Below are positions 33,317 through 44,489 of a DNA stretch of 64,000 bases, one piece after another (the first letter of the stretch is position 1; each line of letters starts with the position of its first letter). The translations under genes and the position numbers were made by a program. The stretch spans positions 1,146,001 through 1,210,000 of the forward strand of contig JAQFWX010000004.1 in the NCBI GenBank assembly GCA_027605045.1, written 5' to 3'. Under the pieces are notes generated by a model. The model made no database searches. It saw only the letters and a program-made list of their open reading frames with translations, and had not been told where the DNA came from. Source of the DNA: Phallus indusiatus. Taxonomy: Eukaryota; Basidiomycota; Agaricomycetes; Phallales; Phallaceae.

Positions 33317-34041
33317 ACGGCTGTCATAACGATCAGTCTTTGACGTCGTATGTCTGTCTTTTTATTTCAAGATATACTGTGTGATTTGCTGAGCATTTTA
33401 TGTTTCGTTTTTATTTTTATTTTCCGTGCCAGGAGAGTATAAAGAATATACTCATATAGTTCTTAATGGTCTTCGCAAGGGTCAAATCTTCACTAACATA
33501 GAAATTTTTGTATTTCCCTTATTGTTGTATCTTAATAATAAATTTTCTACATATGAAACTTTCATGATAATGAAAAATGACTGTAAAAACATCTACTATC
33601 AATATACCAACTATCAGAGTGCAATACAATATAAGCAAGCTGCAGCGAATAAAGAACATACTTGTACTCAAGTAATGTAATGAAAAAAAATGAGAAAAAA
33701 ATCACATCTAAATTCATGACCAACTATGAATTTTTAAGTTGTGAATTTGCGTTTCACAGCTTGAATAGTAGCAGGATTAGTTGACGTCAGAAGAGTCAGA
33801 AGAGAATGTGATGTTTCAGGCTATAACCCATTGACGGTGTACATGACACTACTTTGCGTAGTTACAGGGAATGATGGAAATCCAGCTAAGAATGAACAAT
33901 ATTTCTCAATAGCTGATAATAGGAAATGAGCTTAAATTTACTTGATGCTTATTGCTTCAAGTTCACGTCTCGAGCTCAGTGTGCTGGTTAATCAAGTTCA
34001 GACGATGGGTAAATCATCAAGTACAAAAATCAGAAATTGTA
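33317..34041. other. AT-rich spacer inside the KDZ transposon
   Basis: Lies between the 380-aa gene and the transposase stop. It has only short AT-biased open frames and no recognisable domain. It probably contains the transposase 3' UTR and the promoter of the next gene. Confidence 0.5.
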
Positions 34042-37000
34042 TTATTCATTAATATTATCTACAAATTGAATCGCTGCATCCATTGCTTCTTCAACTTCCT
34101 CATTACCTACTTCCTCGTCTTCATCCTCTACATCCTCCCATTCAATGTCAGTAAAGTCTTGTTCGCAGGGACCAGTATATCCTTCAAGTAACATTAAACC
34201 AGCCAAACGTCGTTGGTGAATCTGATTTAAAGACAATAGACGATTCAAATGCTTATTTGCTTGAAACATTAAACATGGCTGTGTGTCACGAAGTTTGGAA
34301 ACGAGGTCCCTCCACACTTTTTCTTCAGCCTGCATGAACGTATATAATCTCCGAATCTCGATGTTTAACCTAATAATCTCTTCTTTTGCACGTTGTAGTT
34401 TAAAGTAAAGGGAAGTGGCTGTACGTTCTAGACTACGCATCCAGGGTAATGTAGAAATATCATACCGACTATCACGTAGGAGGTCAAATTCGCCAAGTGA
34501 AACGTATTGTAACACAGTGCCGATACTTAGGAGGGGACGCTGGAAGTTGGATGCAGCTGAATTATAATTGTTGATGGCTGTTTGAATAGCTTTGGATCGT
34601 GCTTTGAGGGCCTTCCCAATCTGCGTGCGCAACTTTACACCTGCAGAAGTAATGAGTATGTATTTTCTAGGCAAATTTAATCAATACCTATCCCAGACTG
34701 ATTGAGCTTTGAGAGCTCAAATAATCGAGCGACAACAAGGCCTTCCAGTTTGTCGACTGCACTTTGGTACTCTGTTTCGTTAATCATAGCCTCGGCTTCC
34801 ATCCACTCAGTGCTTCCAGATACCCATCTGTCTTTCTCCTCGATTCCCAGCTTAATTTCTAAGTCGCGCACAGCCTTCTGGAGTGTTAAGACAGAGTCGA
34901 GACCTCTTGCCTTGGCTTCGTCCATTTCAGCTGCTTCAAGAGATCTTGTAGCGGAACTTTGTGTTGCGTAAAAATCTTGTTGTTCAACAGCTGAAATAGG
35001 TATCATTACCCATTTACGCGATGTGACCTGAAAGTATTCCCTAGTTCACACGGTCAAGCACAGAATTTTTAACACAGCAAATGCTTACGTTGCAGCTTCC
35101 AGTCTCTTTAATGTCTTCACATATTGTGCACGTAAAGCATCATGATCATCTTCTTGGGGCTTCTTCAGACTGGAGAGGTAGCGTTTTTCGTCATGGATCC
35201 ACTCGATAAATTGATCTGTTGATGGTATTTTCAACAATTTCATTGCTTCGGCCAATGATCCAGTGTTATCTTTAATGATCTGCAGGGCTTGACGATAGTT
35301 GTTTTTAAGGAATTGACCTACAAAGATAGTTAGAAAAGAAAAATAAAACTTCAGAAATAGACCCACTAAGTTCAGCATACTTGTCCATGTTCCAACGAAC
35401 GAAGTGATTAGATATAGCTTGTCGGCGATGGAATGTTGAGGCGTGACGTGTAGCCCCAGCCACAGAGTTTGACTCAGAGAATGAGCGCTCGCATGTTTCG
35501 AAGTCTTCTAGGCCGCATCCATCCACATACAGTGGGTGCCAATCCAATTGACATGATCGAGCATGTGCATGTCCATGGAATGAGCCCACACAAAAGCGCG
35601 TTTGGGTAGCATGAATCTTCGGGCCAACCTTTAGACTTTTCTCCGCAGTTGTCGCAAATCCGCACCCGATGTCATAACCTATCATAAGATTGTTGCCAAA
35701 TGTATCAACCAGTTTGTTCACCAATGCCAGTGGATATTTGGCACTACCGATCACAGTCAGAAGAAAAATACCACGCAAAAAAAATCTCACTTACAGTTCC
35801 CCACTTCGAACCATGTCACACAATGTTAGAGCTATGCCATGACGGCATACTGCTAGAAATATTCCAGTCTCATGAAATATGCCCCACATCTTCTTTGCAC
35901 TTTCATCCGAGAGATTGGTCCACCGGTCAATACAAGGAGTTGGACGGGTTATACCATCAGTAGGAGACCCGTCTTCTTCGTCACAAGTAGTGGAGAGGGA
36001 AACTGTTAGGGCTACTCAGCTCACACTAGAGGGAGGGGATCCTAAGATAAATATATTGGGGGAGAACTAACTACTCACCTAGAGGGAGGGGATCCTAAGA
36101 GAACAAGCTTAGGGACCCTCACTCTAGGGACAGCGACTATATACATGAAAAACGATAGCGCGGCGTGCGGCCCTGACACAGCTAAGTGCCAGACACCCAA
36201 ACCGAACATAAGCGACGTGACGCCATAGGCGTCACGCCGGGTACGAGCGCGCGACGCGCGCAAGTAGAGAAAGTGGAATAGAGACAGAGGGAGCAAACGG
36301 AGGGTGGAGATAATATATGGGAAATATAATTAAAGTAGAGGGGAATATATACCGATGATAATGAATGAGGAAAAATGAGGGGACGCGGTAGCGTACCCTG
36401 ACAGAAACGGAGCTTGGATCAGCTGGACGCTTTGACTTCGACTATATTAATGATTGGTTACTGGTAGGAAGTTGGATAAAGTGTATATACTTTTACCTTT
36501 TTAACTTCATACTTGAATTCGTCAACTTCGGTGTTGGAGAGGTACAAATCTGAGCACACAGACCGATTCACTGGAGACATTGTAGAGTTTGACCAAAAAA
36601 AGGATCCTAAGAAAATTATGGTTCGAGGTATAGGCATATGACAATTCACTAATTTGTAATATAATATTATAACTATTACTCAGATTAAGGGATTCTGACT
36701 TGAAAAATCGTCAGTATGTTGCTATTTTTATCTTAGTGATATTATGTAAGAATTTTTACTTATATAACACTATCAATAACTTTTTCTATTCAATCAAACA
36801 ATATACAAAGTAAAACATATATTATTATTAACCATAGCAGAAAATTATATAATGAAGTTGATATAATTACTTATCAATACAATTTTTTATCATAATTTTG
36901 AGGGAGTGAGAAATATTGAGTTTCTATGTAATTAAAACTTGAGGTCACAATATGTGATATTAGAGTTTTCTCAAGATTTTCCAGAAATCCATGTATTATT

Positions 37001-38693
37001 AAGGTTTTCCCAGGAAAACTCTGATATTACACAGTGTAATCTCATGCTTAAAATTAAGGTTTTTTCATGCATCTAAATTATAATAGAAATATATTTTCAC
37101 AATAAATATAAAAAAGATTTTTAGAACATTCTTCAATATAGATGATGATCATGTAAGTTTCATTCTATTCATTATTTTACTGAATGGATAACATTAATTA
37201 TAGGCTTATATGATGAAGAATTATTACATAATTTGACTAAGATAATTATAGCAGTATACTGACAATTTTGCAAGCCAGAATACCTTGATCTGAGTATTAG
37301 TCATAATATGATTTTGCAATTTAGTAAATTGTCAATAGCCTATGCCTCGAACCATAATTTTGTTAGGATCCTTTTTTTGGCTAAACCCTACAATGTCTCC
37401 AGTGATTGTCGAGACGTTCGGTATATTCCGACACAAGGAGTCTGCCACTCTCATCATGTTCACGAATGGCTTTTGGCACACGGCGGAGAGAATTGTTCCC
37501 ATCAATTGCTATAAGCATGGAGTACTTCATGGGAGCTTCGTTGGAAGTTTTGAAAGTACAGGCAGGACAAGCGTTCTTTAGGCGCCAATTCGGAATATCG
37601 CGACCAAGTTCAGTCTCCAGCTTTTCTGAGGTCCTAGTTACAACTTGAAGATATGCATCGTAAGCCGATGAAAATTTGCCCTGCAGTGAAGGAGGATAGG
37701 CATTCTGGACGCAAAATTCAATTAAAATGCTAGCCTGAGACGAGTATACAAATATACACACCTGCTGCAAATCACACAGACCACGAGTAAACCGATAAAC
37801 GCTCAACTGTGGACATCGACTGTTCATGACCCGAAATAATTCTAGCAGTCGGATGGAGAATGCGCAGGAAGGGTTAAGAGGTGCATTGCCCATATATCCA
37901 TAACGAATCATAGTTGGCACAAAGAACGCGCCTGTTGTGATAGGGAAACGACGAGACTGACGTTCTGATGGGAAGAGTAGTAAGCAAGCAGATCGACACA
38001 TTTGCATAATACATACCAAAAATATCATATACTAATATGGGGGAGTGAAAATGATCTTCAGACACTTCGTCAAATACTGGTGAACCAGCAGCATCCCATT
38101 GAAGGTATGCTTCTAGCATTTCAGAATAGATTCCCGCCCATGCCTCTTGCTGCCGGAGAATTCGATCTGAGCGTGTACGATTGTCAACACGTTTGGACCT
38201 ATAATAGCAGGAATGTCTACACACAACTTGGAATTAAAAAGAAGATACTTACCTCGATCGTGCTCCGAGATGAACGTCAATATTATCAATATTTAGTTTA
38301 CGTAGTTCCTCCAGTAAAGTTTCAACAGGATCGACAAGCGGTTGTGGTTCATCCTCCCAGTCATCGTCATAGGCATCAAGATCCATCGCATCCACAGTAC
38401 CATCTACTTCATCTTGAGTCACCCATGTATGTCCTGCCTGTTCATGTGCATCACAGAGAATGTCGCGCTCTTGCAGTGAAGCCTCTGTGGAGTGGATTCG
38501 TATGATGAGACAAAATACAATGTAAAAAAGATGACGCACTTCGAAGTAGTTGCAGCATACGTGCTGTACGCTTTTTTCGCATCCTCTCTACCTCATGCAC
38601 ACCTTGAGATGTGTGAATAGCCTGTGGTCTTCCCGTGGAGTTGAAGGTTAGGGTCGTGCCCGAGACACGGCGAGGAATTGAGATTTTTCCCAT
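34042..38693 (-). CDS. KDZ transposase (979 aa), split by a MITE and a solo LTR
   Basis: Ten exons: 38693-38540, 38484-38253, 38198-38017, 37964-37762, 37704-36497 (minus the MITE), 36441-35795 (minus the LTR), 35743-35367, 35317-35089, 35040-34688 and 34640-34042. They sum to 2940 nt. Seen motifs: CPAC (303-306), AIDGNNSLRR (Asp 325), GYDIGCGF (Asp 485), FHGHAHARSCQLDWHPLY (516-533), and LEDFETCERSFSESN (Glu 540-546). The C-terminal half is helical (KLRTQIGKALKARSKAIQ, EEIIRLNIEIRRLYTFMQAE) and ends acidic. KDZ enzymes have an RNase-H fold; Asp325, Asp485 and one of the Glu residues are my candidates for the catalytic triad. The first 13 codons lie within the TIR. Confidence 0.92.
36004..36403 (-). 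mobile_element. solo LTR, family B (copy 3)
   Basis: 400 bp, inverted orientation, flanked by GAAAC (35999-36003 and 36404-36408). Lies in exon 6 of the transposase. It removes cleanly to give VSLSTTCDEED. Confidence 0.9.
36569..37404. mobile_element. CACTA-like MITE (836 bp) inside the transposase
   Basis: Imperfect inverted ends of about 85 bp start CACTGGAGACATTGTAG and are about 88 percent alike by eye. The 3-bp duplication ATT flanks it (36566-36568 and 37405-37407). The interior is very AT-rich and has no coding capacity. CACT termini and a 3-bp target site are features of the CACTA/CMC superfamily. It lies in exon 5 of the transposase. Confidence 0.8.
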
Positions 38694-39165
38694 AAATAAA
38701 GATTAAGAAGGCGGAAAAAGAACAAATATGGTGAATGAAAAAAAACCCGCCCGAAAACAGTGAGAAATAAGGGCGGTATCGTCGTCGCTGTGTCCAACGA
38801 CGATGACAGCAGTGGCGTGAGTGGCGGGTGACGCGGTGACACAGTGACAAACTGTGATGAACAGGTCATGTGACGATGACGCGTTTGTTCAGCGATGACG
38901 CGGCCTTCAACGATGACGCGGCCACCAAAAGACCAATGAGAATTAAACAAATTAATATTTAACTAATTAAAAATAATAGTTTTAGCGTAAAATAATTAAA
39001 AAAATTCTTCCCGTGTTGAAGTCCTTCGAAGTACTAGGAAATGCCTATGAAAGTTTGCTCAGTATTCGCGGGATAGAGATTTCATAGTGAGAGTACCTTG
39101 TAAGACTGCGTGACGTGAACTGTTACGCAGTCTAATAGTATAGTGTCACGTGGGTACTATAGGTG
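38654..39165 (-). repeat. right terminal inverted repeat of the KDZ transposon
   Basis: 512 bp. It contains the transposase start codon (38693) and therefore most likely the transposase promoter. It includes repeated gatgacgcg motifs (about 38875-38925), possible subterminal binding sites. Confidence 0.93.
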
Positions 39166-39173
39166 AGAATACA

Positions 39174-39697
39174 TCTAGAGGCCGGTTCTTCAGGGCTTTT
39201 GGGGTTTGCCCATCAAATTTTGAGAGTTTGTCCAAATGTTTATTTTGGCCTTTGGGGGGTCGAGCTTTTCCCATCTTTATTCTGGCCTCTCAGACTTTAA
39301 GGTTTGCTCAAAAAGTAACTAGTTTTGTTCCATGCAGCAAGGGTTCTCGTTCAAGGGTTTCATCAGCAAAACAGCGCAAAACTTACAAGGGGGTTATAAC
39401 GGGATTATAAGCCTGTTGCAAGTGTCGGAAGCGCGGAAGGGCAGTAAGACCGGGCCGCCAGTTATAATGTTAAATAATCGACCTCCCTTTCTGCTAAGTG
39501 TGATAATTCTAGCAGGTTTAGTAATTCTTGTGGAGCTTGCATGGACTGTGAGAACTGCCATACCTTGTATAGCTATATAATCGACCTGCCTTTCTGACAA
39601 GAGTTGTCTAAGAATATACTGGTTTTCAAAGCTTCTGATTGCCTTATACCGCAAGAATTATAATTATAGTCAAGGCAATATATTTATTTCCATAGCT
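39174..39697. other. intergenic spacer between the KDZ and CACTA elements
   Basis: No gene is seen. Short phrases such as cttacaagg and gggttataac recall the region near 44330-44410, which may mean a shared degraded repeat. Confidence 0.4.
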
Positions 39698-39715
39698 ACT
39701 CACTGTGGAAAAAAC

Positions 39716-40107
39716 TAAGGCTGTTCACGGGTATGGGTATACCTGGGTACCTGTGACAGGTACCTGTCACAATACCCGCAGGTTCAGGTACCCAAACCCG
39801 CGGGTTTAATTTCGCTTAAGACCCGAGGGTGCGGGTTTGGGTTTTGAAATTTTTTTGCAAAACCCGCGGGTTTGAACATCAAATTTCGGAAAATTTTTAT
39901 ATAGAAAACCCGCGGGTACCTGCAGGTACCCCAAAAAACCTGCGGGTGCCCAAAAAAAACGGGTTTTTTTTCGGGTGCGGGTATGGCGCTTAAAACCGCG
40001 GGTACCCGTGGGCAAAACCCGCAAGGGTGCGGGTCTGGGTCTGGGTGACCAAGGGTACCTGAAAACAGGTACCCAAACCCGCGGGTCATAACCCGTGAAC
40101 AGCCTTA
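39716..40107. mobile_element. hAT-like MITE (392 bp)
   Basis: Inverted ends TAAGGCTGTTCACGGGT and ACCCGTGAACAGCCTTA, with the 8-bp duplication GAAAAAAC (39708-39715 and 40108-40115). The interior is made of palindromic acccgcgggt and ggtacc units. An 8-bp target site fits hAT. It is inserted 15 bp inside the end of the CACTA-like element. Confidence 0.8.
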
Positions 40108-40882
40108 GAAAAAACCGCCACTGAAGTAAGTGGTATTCAGTGGGTATGACCACTGAGTAACATTATTCAGTGGTCGGGTAGTGGTTATTCCCACTGATAG
40201 TCAGTGGGATATCAGTGGTAGTCAGTGGTCAGTGGAAATTTAGTGGTTCATGACCACTGACTTTGGAATTCAGTGGTAATTCAGCGGTAATAGAACCACT
40301 GACATTCAGTGGTGGGTCAGTGGTGGGTCAGTGGATGACAATATTCAGTGGGTCTATACCATTGAGTTTTCATGTTAGTAGACACTGGCATACCAGCTCA
40401 TAATTAATTATTATTTTTGAGTGAAAATATTTTTTTGTTAACTATAAGCATTAGACTCGAACCCAGCCCCTACTTTCCCACGGCTGGCAGAGCGAGCCTA
40501 CGTCAGTAGGGACTGGGAGAAAATATGCGGAGGCATAGGGAGTAAAGTCACAGGCACTAGAGTTTCGGGGACTTAGCGAAATTTTGTCTCATCAACGCGT
40601 CTCTCATACTGGAGCATGCCGCAAGCCGTGTTTCTCACACTGCCAACCGTGTTCTCAAGGGTCTAAATACATCTTTAAAGTGTGTTAAATAGTTCTATTT
40701 TCCGTATTTATCGCTTTGAAACTCAAATTAGATCAGATAGATATGGCATCTTAGAAAATTAGACTTTAGATATCGTGGTTCATTAACATTAGTCATTAAT
40801 TCCAAATAGACATTTCAGCTACATAGTATGACATCTTCAAATTGACAAGCTGCCATGATAGCAACGATTTATCACAGTCATT

Positions 40883-41128
40883 GTGAAAATAGCTACCCTC
40901 TTTTCTCCACCATTCCATTCAGAAACTATGTTGACCGAGGGAGACACAGATGCTGAGCTTCACCAAATCTTAACTGAACGAGTGCGGAGAATATTCAAAC
41001 TACCTCGTATTTATGATTGGCAATTCTCCGCATGTAAATCAATACTCGAAAAAAAGGACACAATAGTGTCAATACCAACTGGCGGAGGTAAAACTTTAGC
41101 ATTCTACTTAATCCCGCATAGCAATTAA
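40883..41128 (+). pseudogene. N-terminal fragment of a RecQ/DEAD-like helicase inside the MULE
   Basis: 81 codons with YDWQFSACKSILEKKDTIVS and the Walker A SIPTGGGKTLAFYL, the start of an SF2 helicase core. It stops right after motif I. No motif II or later exists downstream in any frame, so this is a captured or leftover piece, not a working helicase. Confidence 0.7.
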
Positions 41129-41539
41129 ATCCAGAAGTTCAGTTGAGTGTGCCTTGACAAGTCGACTGGCGAGGGACGATAGTTGTTGATTGTTGGAGCC
41201 CAATACAGTCTGAACAAAGTCCCAAAGTGACTCAAAACCGTGTTTAACTTTGAGGTCATTGATGGCAGCTTGTGCTCGGCTTCGGGTATCTCGATTTTGA
41301 CTTTCCGTTTCGTGTTGAAGATGGGCCTGTCTGGCCTGACGTGCCTGGCGTTTGGCATCCTCACGTGCAGCCTCCTCGGCCAATTCTTTAGCATGAACGA
41401 TTGTGCGGTGTTTCATACGTAGCTCCGTCTGTTGCGTTTGATAATCCTTGAAAGCGTTCGGAGACAAGGTTTTGCGCGCGCGTACTTCATTCCTCCGGTT
41501 TGCTGGCCGTCCTGGCTTGCGCTTGAGTGGGCTGGCCAA
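41108..41539 (-). pseudogene. fragment of a Lys/Ala-rich protein, possibly the N-terminus of a DUF6589-type transposon protein
   Basis: 143 codons: a basic KRKPGRPANRR start, an Ala/Arg/Gln-rich coiled region and KHGFESLWDFVQTVL. From memory, this order resembles the N-terminus of DUF6589-domain proteins common in Agaricomycete genomes, but that is uncertain. It ends in the same 21 bp where the helicase fragment ends, which suggests an artificial junction. Confidence 0.45.
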
Positions 41540-42993
41540 GATGCTTATAGAAGATCAACGGCATCCAGAAGGACTGGAACTAGCGGGAGATGGTGGTGAT
41601 GATGGCACATGGCGATTAAAAAAAGAGGAGGAAGAGGAAAAAAGCGGTGGAGGAGTTGAAGCAACAGGCACTGTTGATAAGCCCGGTATGCTTATATCCA
41701 TGATATTAGAGATCTATGAGCTGTTTTAAAACAATAAATAAGAAAAGAAAACCATTTAACGTACTAAGAAGTATTTAGACTTTTGAGAACGCGACTGGCA
41801 GTGCGAGAAACGCGGCTTGCGGTGCGCTGCAGTATGAGAGACGCGTTGATGAGATGAAATTTCGCTAAGTCCCCGAAACTCTAGCGCCTGCGACTTTACT
41901 CCCTATGCCTCCGCATATTTTCTCCCAGTCCCTACTGACGTAGGCTCGCTCTGCCAGCCGTGGGAAAGTAGGGGCTGGGTTCGAGTCTATATAAGCATTA
42001 TCAATACATGTTATCAGCACGTGACGTGACGCGTGGCGCGTAACACGCTGTGTTTGAATCGGAGTTGAAAAATGACTGTATGCGCGTGTCATGGTTTTAA
42101 AGCACTTGACTTTTTTCTCCCCCCATCTTGCTCTCTCCTCCCACCACCATCCACACCGTCGTCTACACCGCCGTCCACGTTACCGTCCACACCGCCGTCC
42201 ACACCACCGTCCACACCACCGTCCACACCACCATCCAACGCACCGTCATCGACATCTCATCATCCGCCCATTTCGCCTCACCCGCAACCAGTGACGTGTC
42301 ATGCCGTTTACCATGCATTGCAAAGTTATCGTGCCGGTGAGTAAGTTGGCTTTTTTAATGGACACACAGCTATGGGTAATGTTTAACGCACAGGAGACTT
42401 TGCTATTCGCACCAAGTGCCTCGCGGGACTAAGGGTACAGGACCTGAGTGCAGTTGGGAGGCCAGTTGTCTGTATGTTTTAGTTAGTCTTATTAGCAGCA
42501 TTAGCTAGATTTTCTCGTGTATATATGTAAGCATGCGGGTCTTATTTACAAATAAACAATAAATTACATAATAATAATAACAGAGGGAGAAAAATGAACG
42601 AAAAATAAACGCACGGGGCAAGAAATGCTAGACTTATCACTTAATTGTCAGTGGAAGAAAATACCACTGAGCGCCACTGAAATTCAGTGGTTTTTACCAC
42701 GGAAACAGCGGAAGTTCCGCTGATTTTCAGTGGTCAGACCACTGACAAACCACTGGTATCCAGCGGGTGTATCCACTAAGTCACCACTGGGTATCAGTGG
42801 TATTCAGTGGCAATATTTTCCACAGTGACTCTGCTATGTAATTACACCGGAAAGAAAACTAATGACTGCAGCAATAACATCACCTGTTGCGCCTGTGGCA
42901 ACCACGCATTGTCAATGTAAGTTAGTTCAGAATGAAGTTTGCGAAGCTGACTCTCACCGCCGCCTCCTGTGCTCTTAGCCTGGACAAGGTAAC

Positions 42994-43389
42994 TGTTAGG
43001 GCTACTCAGCTCAGGCTAGAGGGAGGGGATCCTAAGTAATATATTGGAAGATAACTATACTACTCACCTAGAGGGAGGGGATCCTAAGAGAACAAGCTTA
43101 GGGACCCTCACTCTAGGTACAGCTACTATATACATAAACGACGACGCGGTGTGCGGCCCTGACACAGCTAAGTGCCAGGCGCCCAAGCCGAGCCTAAGCG
43201 ACGTGATGTCACGGGCATCACGCCGTGTACGAGCGCGCAACGCGCGCGAGTAGAGAAGGTGAAATATGGACGGAGAGAATAAACGGAAGGTAGAGGTAAT
43301 GCACGGGAAATATAAATAAGATGGAAATAGATATATACCGATGATAATAAATAAGGAAAAATGAGGGGACGCGGTAGCGTACCCTGACA
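42994..43389 (-). mobile_element. solo LTR, family B (copy 4)
   Basis: 396 bp, the most divergent full-length B copy, flanked by GTAAC (42989-42993 and 43390-43394). Confidence 0.88.
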
Positions 43390-43394
43390 GTAAC

Positions 43395-44489
43395 GACTTC
43401 AAACGTGGTTATGAATTTGAAAATTCCGGCTCGAGGAAAAACACTCCTAGATGTGTATGTTAATTTGTTGACAGCATTCAAAATCACGGCAAAATCTTAC
43501 TTTATCCACTATTCAAAGGGTGTCTTCCATAATAACAAAACTAGAATTTACATTCAAATTCTTGTTTCATAGAGGAAAGTGAAATAATTACCTATTCTAA
43601 GAAATTTCTCGTTGAGAAGGTGAGCATATCAATGGGACACGCATATCGGTGTTGTCGATGGTCTAAGGAGTTTGGTAGAAGATGCTGCGCGAGTGAAAAA
43701 CTATAAGGTACTTATACCTTTGAATATCATTTTAGCATTGTAATCTTCGTCGGTTACTGTACGGGGTGAGTTACAATTGTGCCAATGTGACTATGTGAAA
43801 GGAGGGAAACCATACCAAAGGAATCAATGAGGAAGTAGGAGGCAAGAGCTACGAATAGGTTTGCGTTAGAAGTAGCGAATTTTATACTTTTGCAGACCCG
43901 AACCCCACGTGATAGGTTCAAACTTCGAACATTTTATATGTAGACACGTTCATGGGCTCGGGCTCGGACTAACTTGAAGTCCGTAAGGGTTTCTAAAAAT
44001 ATAGGCCGTGTTAAATCATAGTCTTGCCCCCTAAGTGGAACCAGCACCGGGATCCAAGACGACGTTCAAGTTGAACAACAGCTAAAACCACACCTGTTAT
44101 CATACACCAATGACAGACAGCAGTGAGAAGGACAACGCACTTAAGATTTAGAGGCAGAAACTGAGGGAAGTTAGCTGCTCAGAGGACGCTGTGATTCAGC
44201 AACAAGTAGTAGCTTGTAATTGGCAATAACCGAGTCTCGCTCACATATGCCAGTTATAATGTGTCGGAAGACTTTTTGGTCCATGTCAGACTCCAAACGG
44301 GTGTATAATCGGCACATAACGAAGTTATGGCCTAACCCTCGTCATAAGGGAGTTACAAGGGAGTTACAAGGCCCGTAAGCCTGAGGGGAAGGCTCTGGCG
44401 CTTACAAGGCAAAAAAAATTTTTGGCCGTTTTGCTGATGTTAGGGTTTAGATAACCAAGACTGTCTTCTCATTTTGCTTTGTATTTCTG
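43395..44489. other. intergenic stretch without a recognised gene
   Basis: Only short open frames on both strands. It includes a doubled gggagttacaa (about 44350-44372). Nothing further is supported. Confidence 0.4.

Larger units (their letters stand above)
28027..39165 (-). mobile_element. KDZ (Kyakuja-Dileera-Zisupton) DNA transposon with three genes and nested insertions
   Basis: Terminal inverted repeats of 512 bp (28027-28538 and 38654-39165) differ at only about three positions by eye. They begin CACCTATAGTACCC. The flanks carry the same 8 bp, AGAATACA (28019-28026 and 39166-39173). The transposase (34042-38693) has KDZ motifs. Two further genes, both minus strand, lie at 30800-33253 and 28676-30516. 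Inside are five solo LTRs and one CACTA-like MITE; without them the element would be about 8.3 kb. All three genes are open once the insertions are removed, so the copy was probably autonomous when it landed. Confidence 0.93.
40452..41989. mobile_element. Mutator-like element carrying gene fragments
   Basis: Long inverted repeats of about 220 bp (40452 to about 40671 and about 41770-41989) start TAGACTCGAACCCAGCCCC. They are flanked by the 9-bp duplication TATAAGCAT (40443-40451 and 41990-41998). A 9-bp target site and long TIRs are typical of MULEs. No MULE transposase is present. The 1.1-kb interior has a truncated helicase (40883-41128, +) and part of another protein (41108-41539, -), as in Pack-MULEs. 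Confidence 0.8.
39701..42827. mobile_element. non-autonomous CACTA-like element with nested hAT-like and Mutator-like elements
   Basis: Inverted ends CACTGTGGAAAA (39701) and TTTTCCACAGTG (42827), with the 3-bp duplication ACT (39698-39700 and 42828-42830). Both ends carry many direct and inverted copies of CAGTGG/CCACTG (40118-40340 and 42650-42815), the subterminal repeats typical of CACTA elements. Without its two nested elements it is about 1.2 kb. The interior codes no transposase; it includes a short tandem array of ccaccgtccaca-like units (about 42150-42245). Confidence 0.8.

Noticed and set aside
37705..37761. A 27-nt intron or read-through at transposase exon 4/5
   Set aside because: 27 nt is too short for this gene set; the acceptor at gtccag gives a 57-nt intron and keeps the frame.
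42072..42344. Pro/Ser/Thr-rich ORF with STPPS repeats
   Set aside because: It is the translation of a short tandem array (ccaccgtccaca-like) inside the CACTA-like element in more than one open frame.
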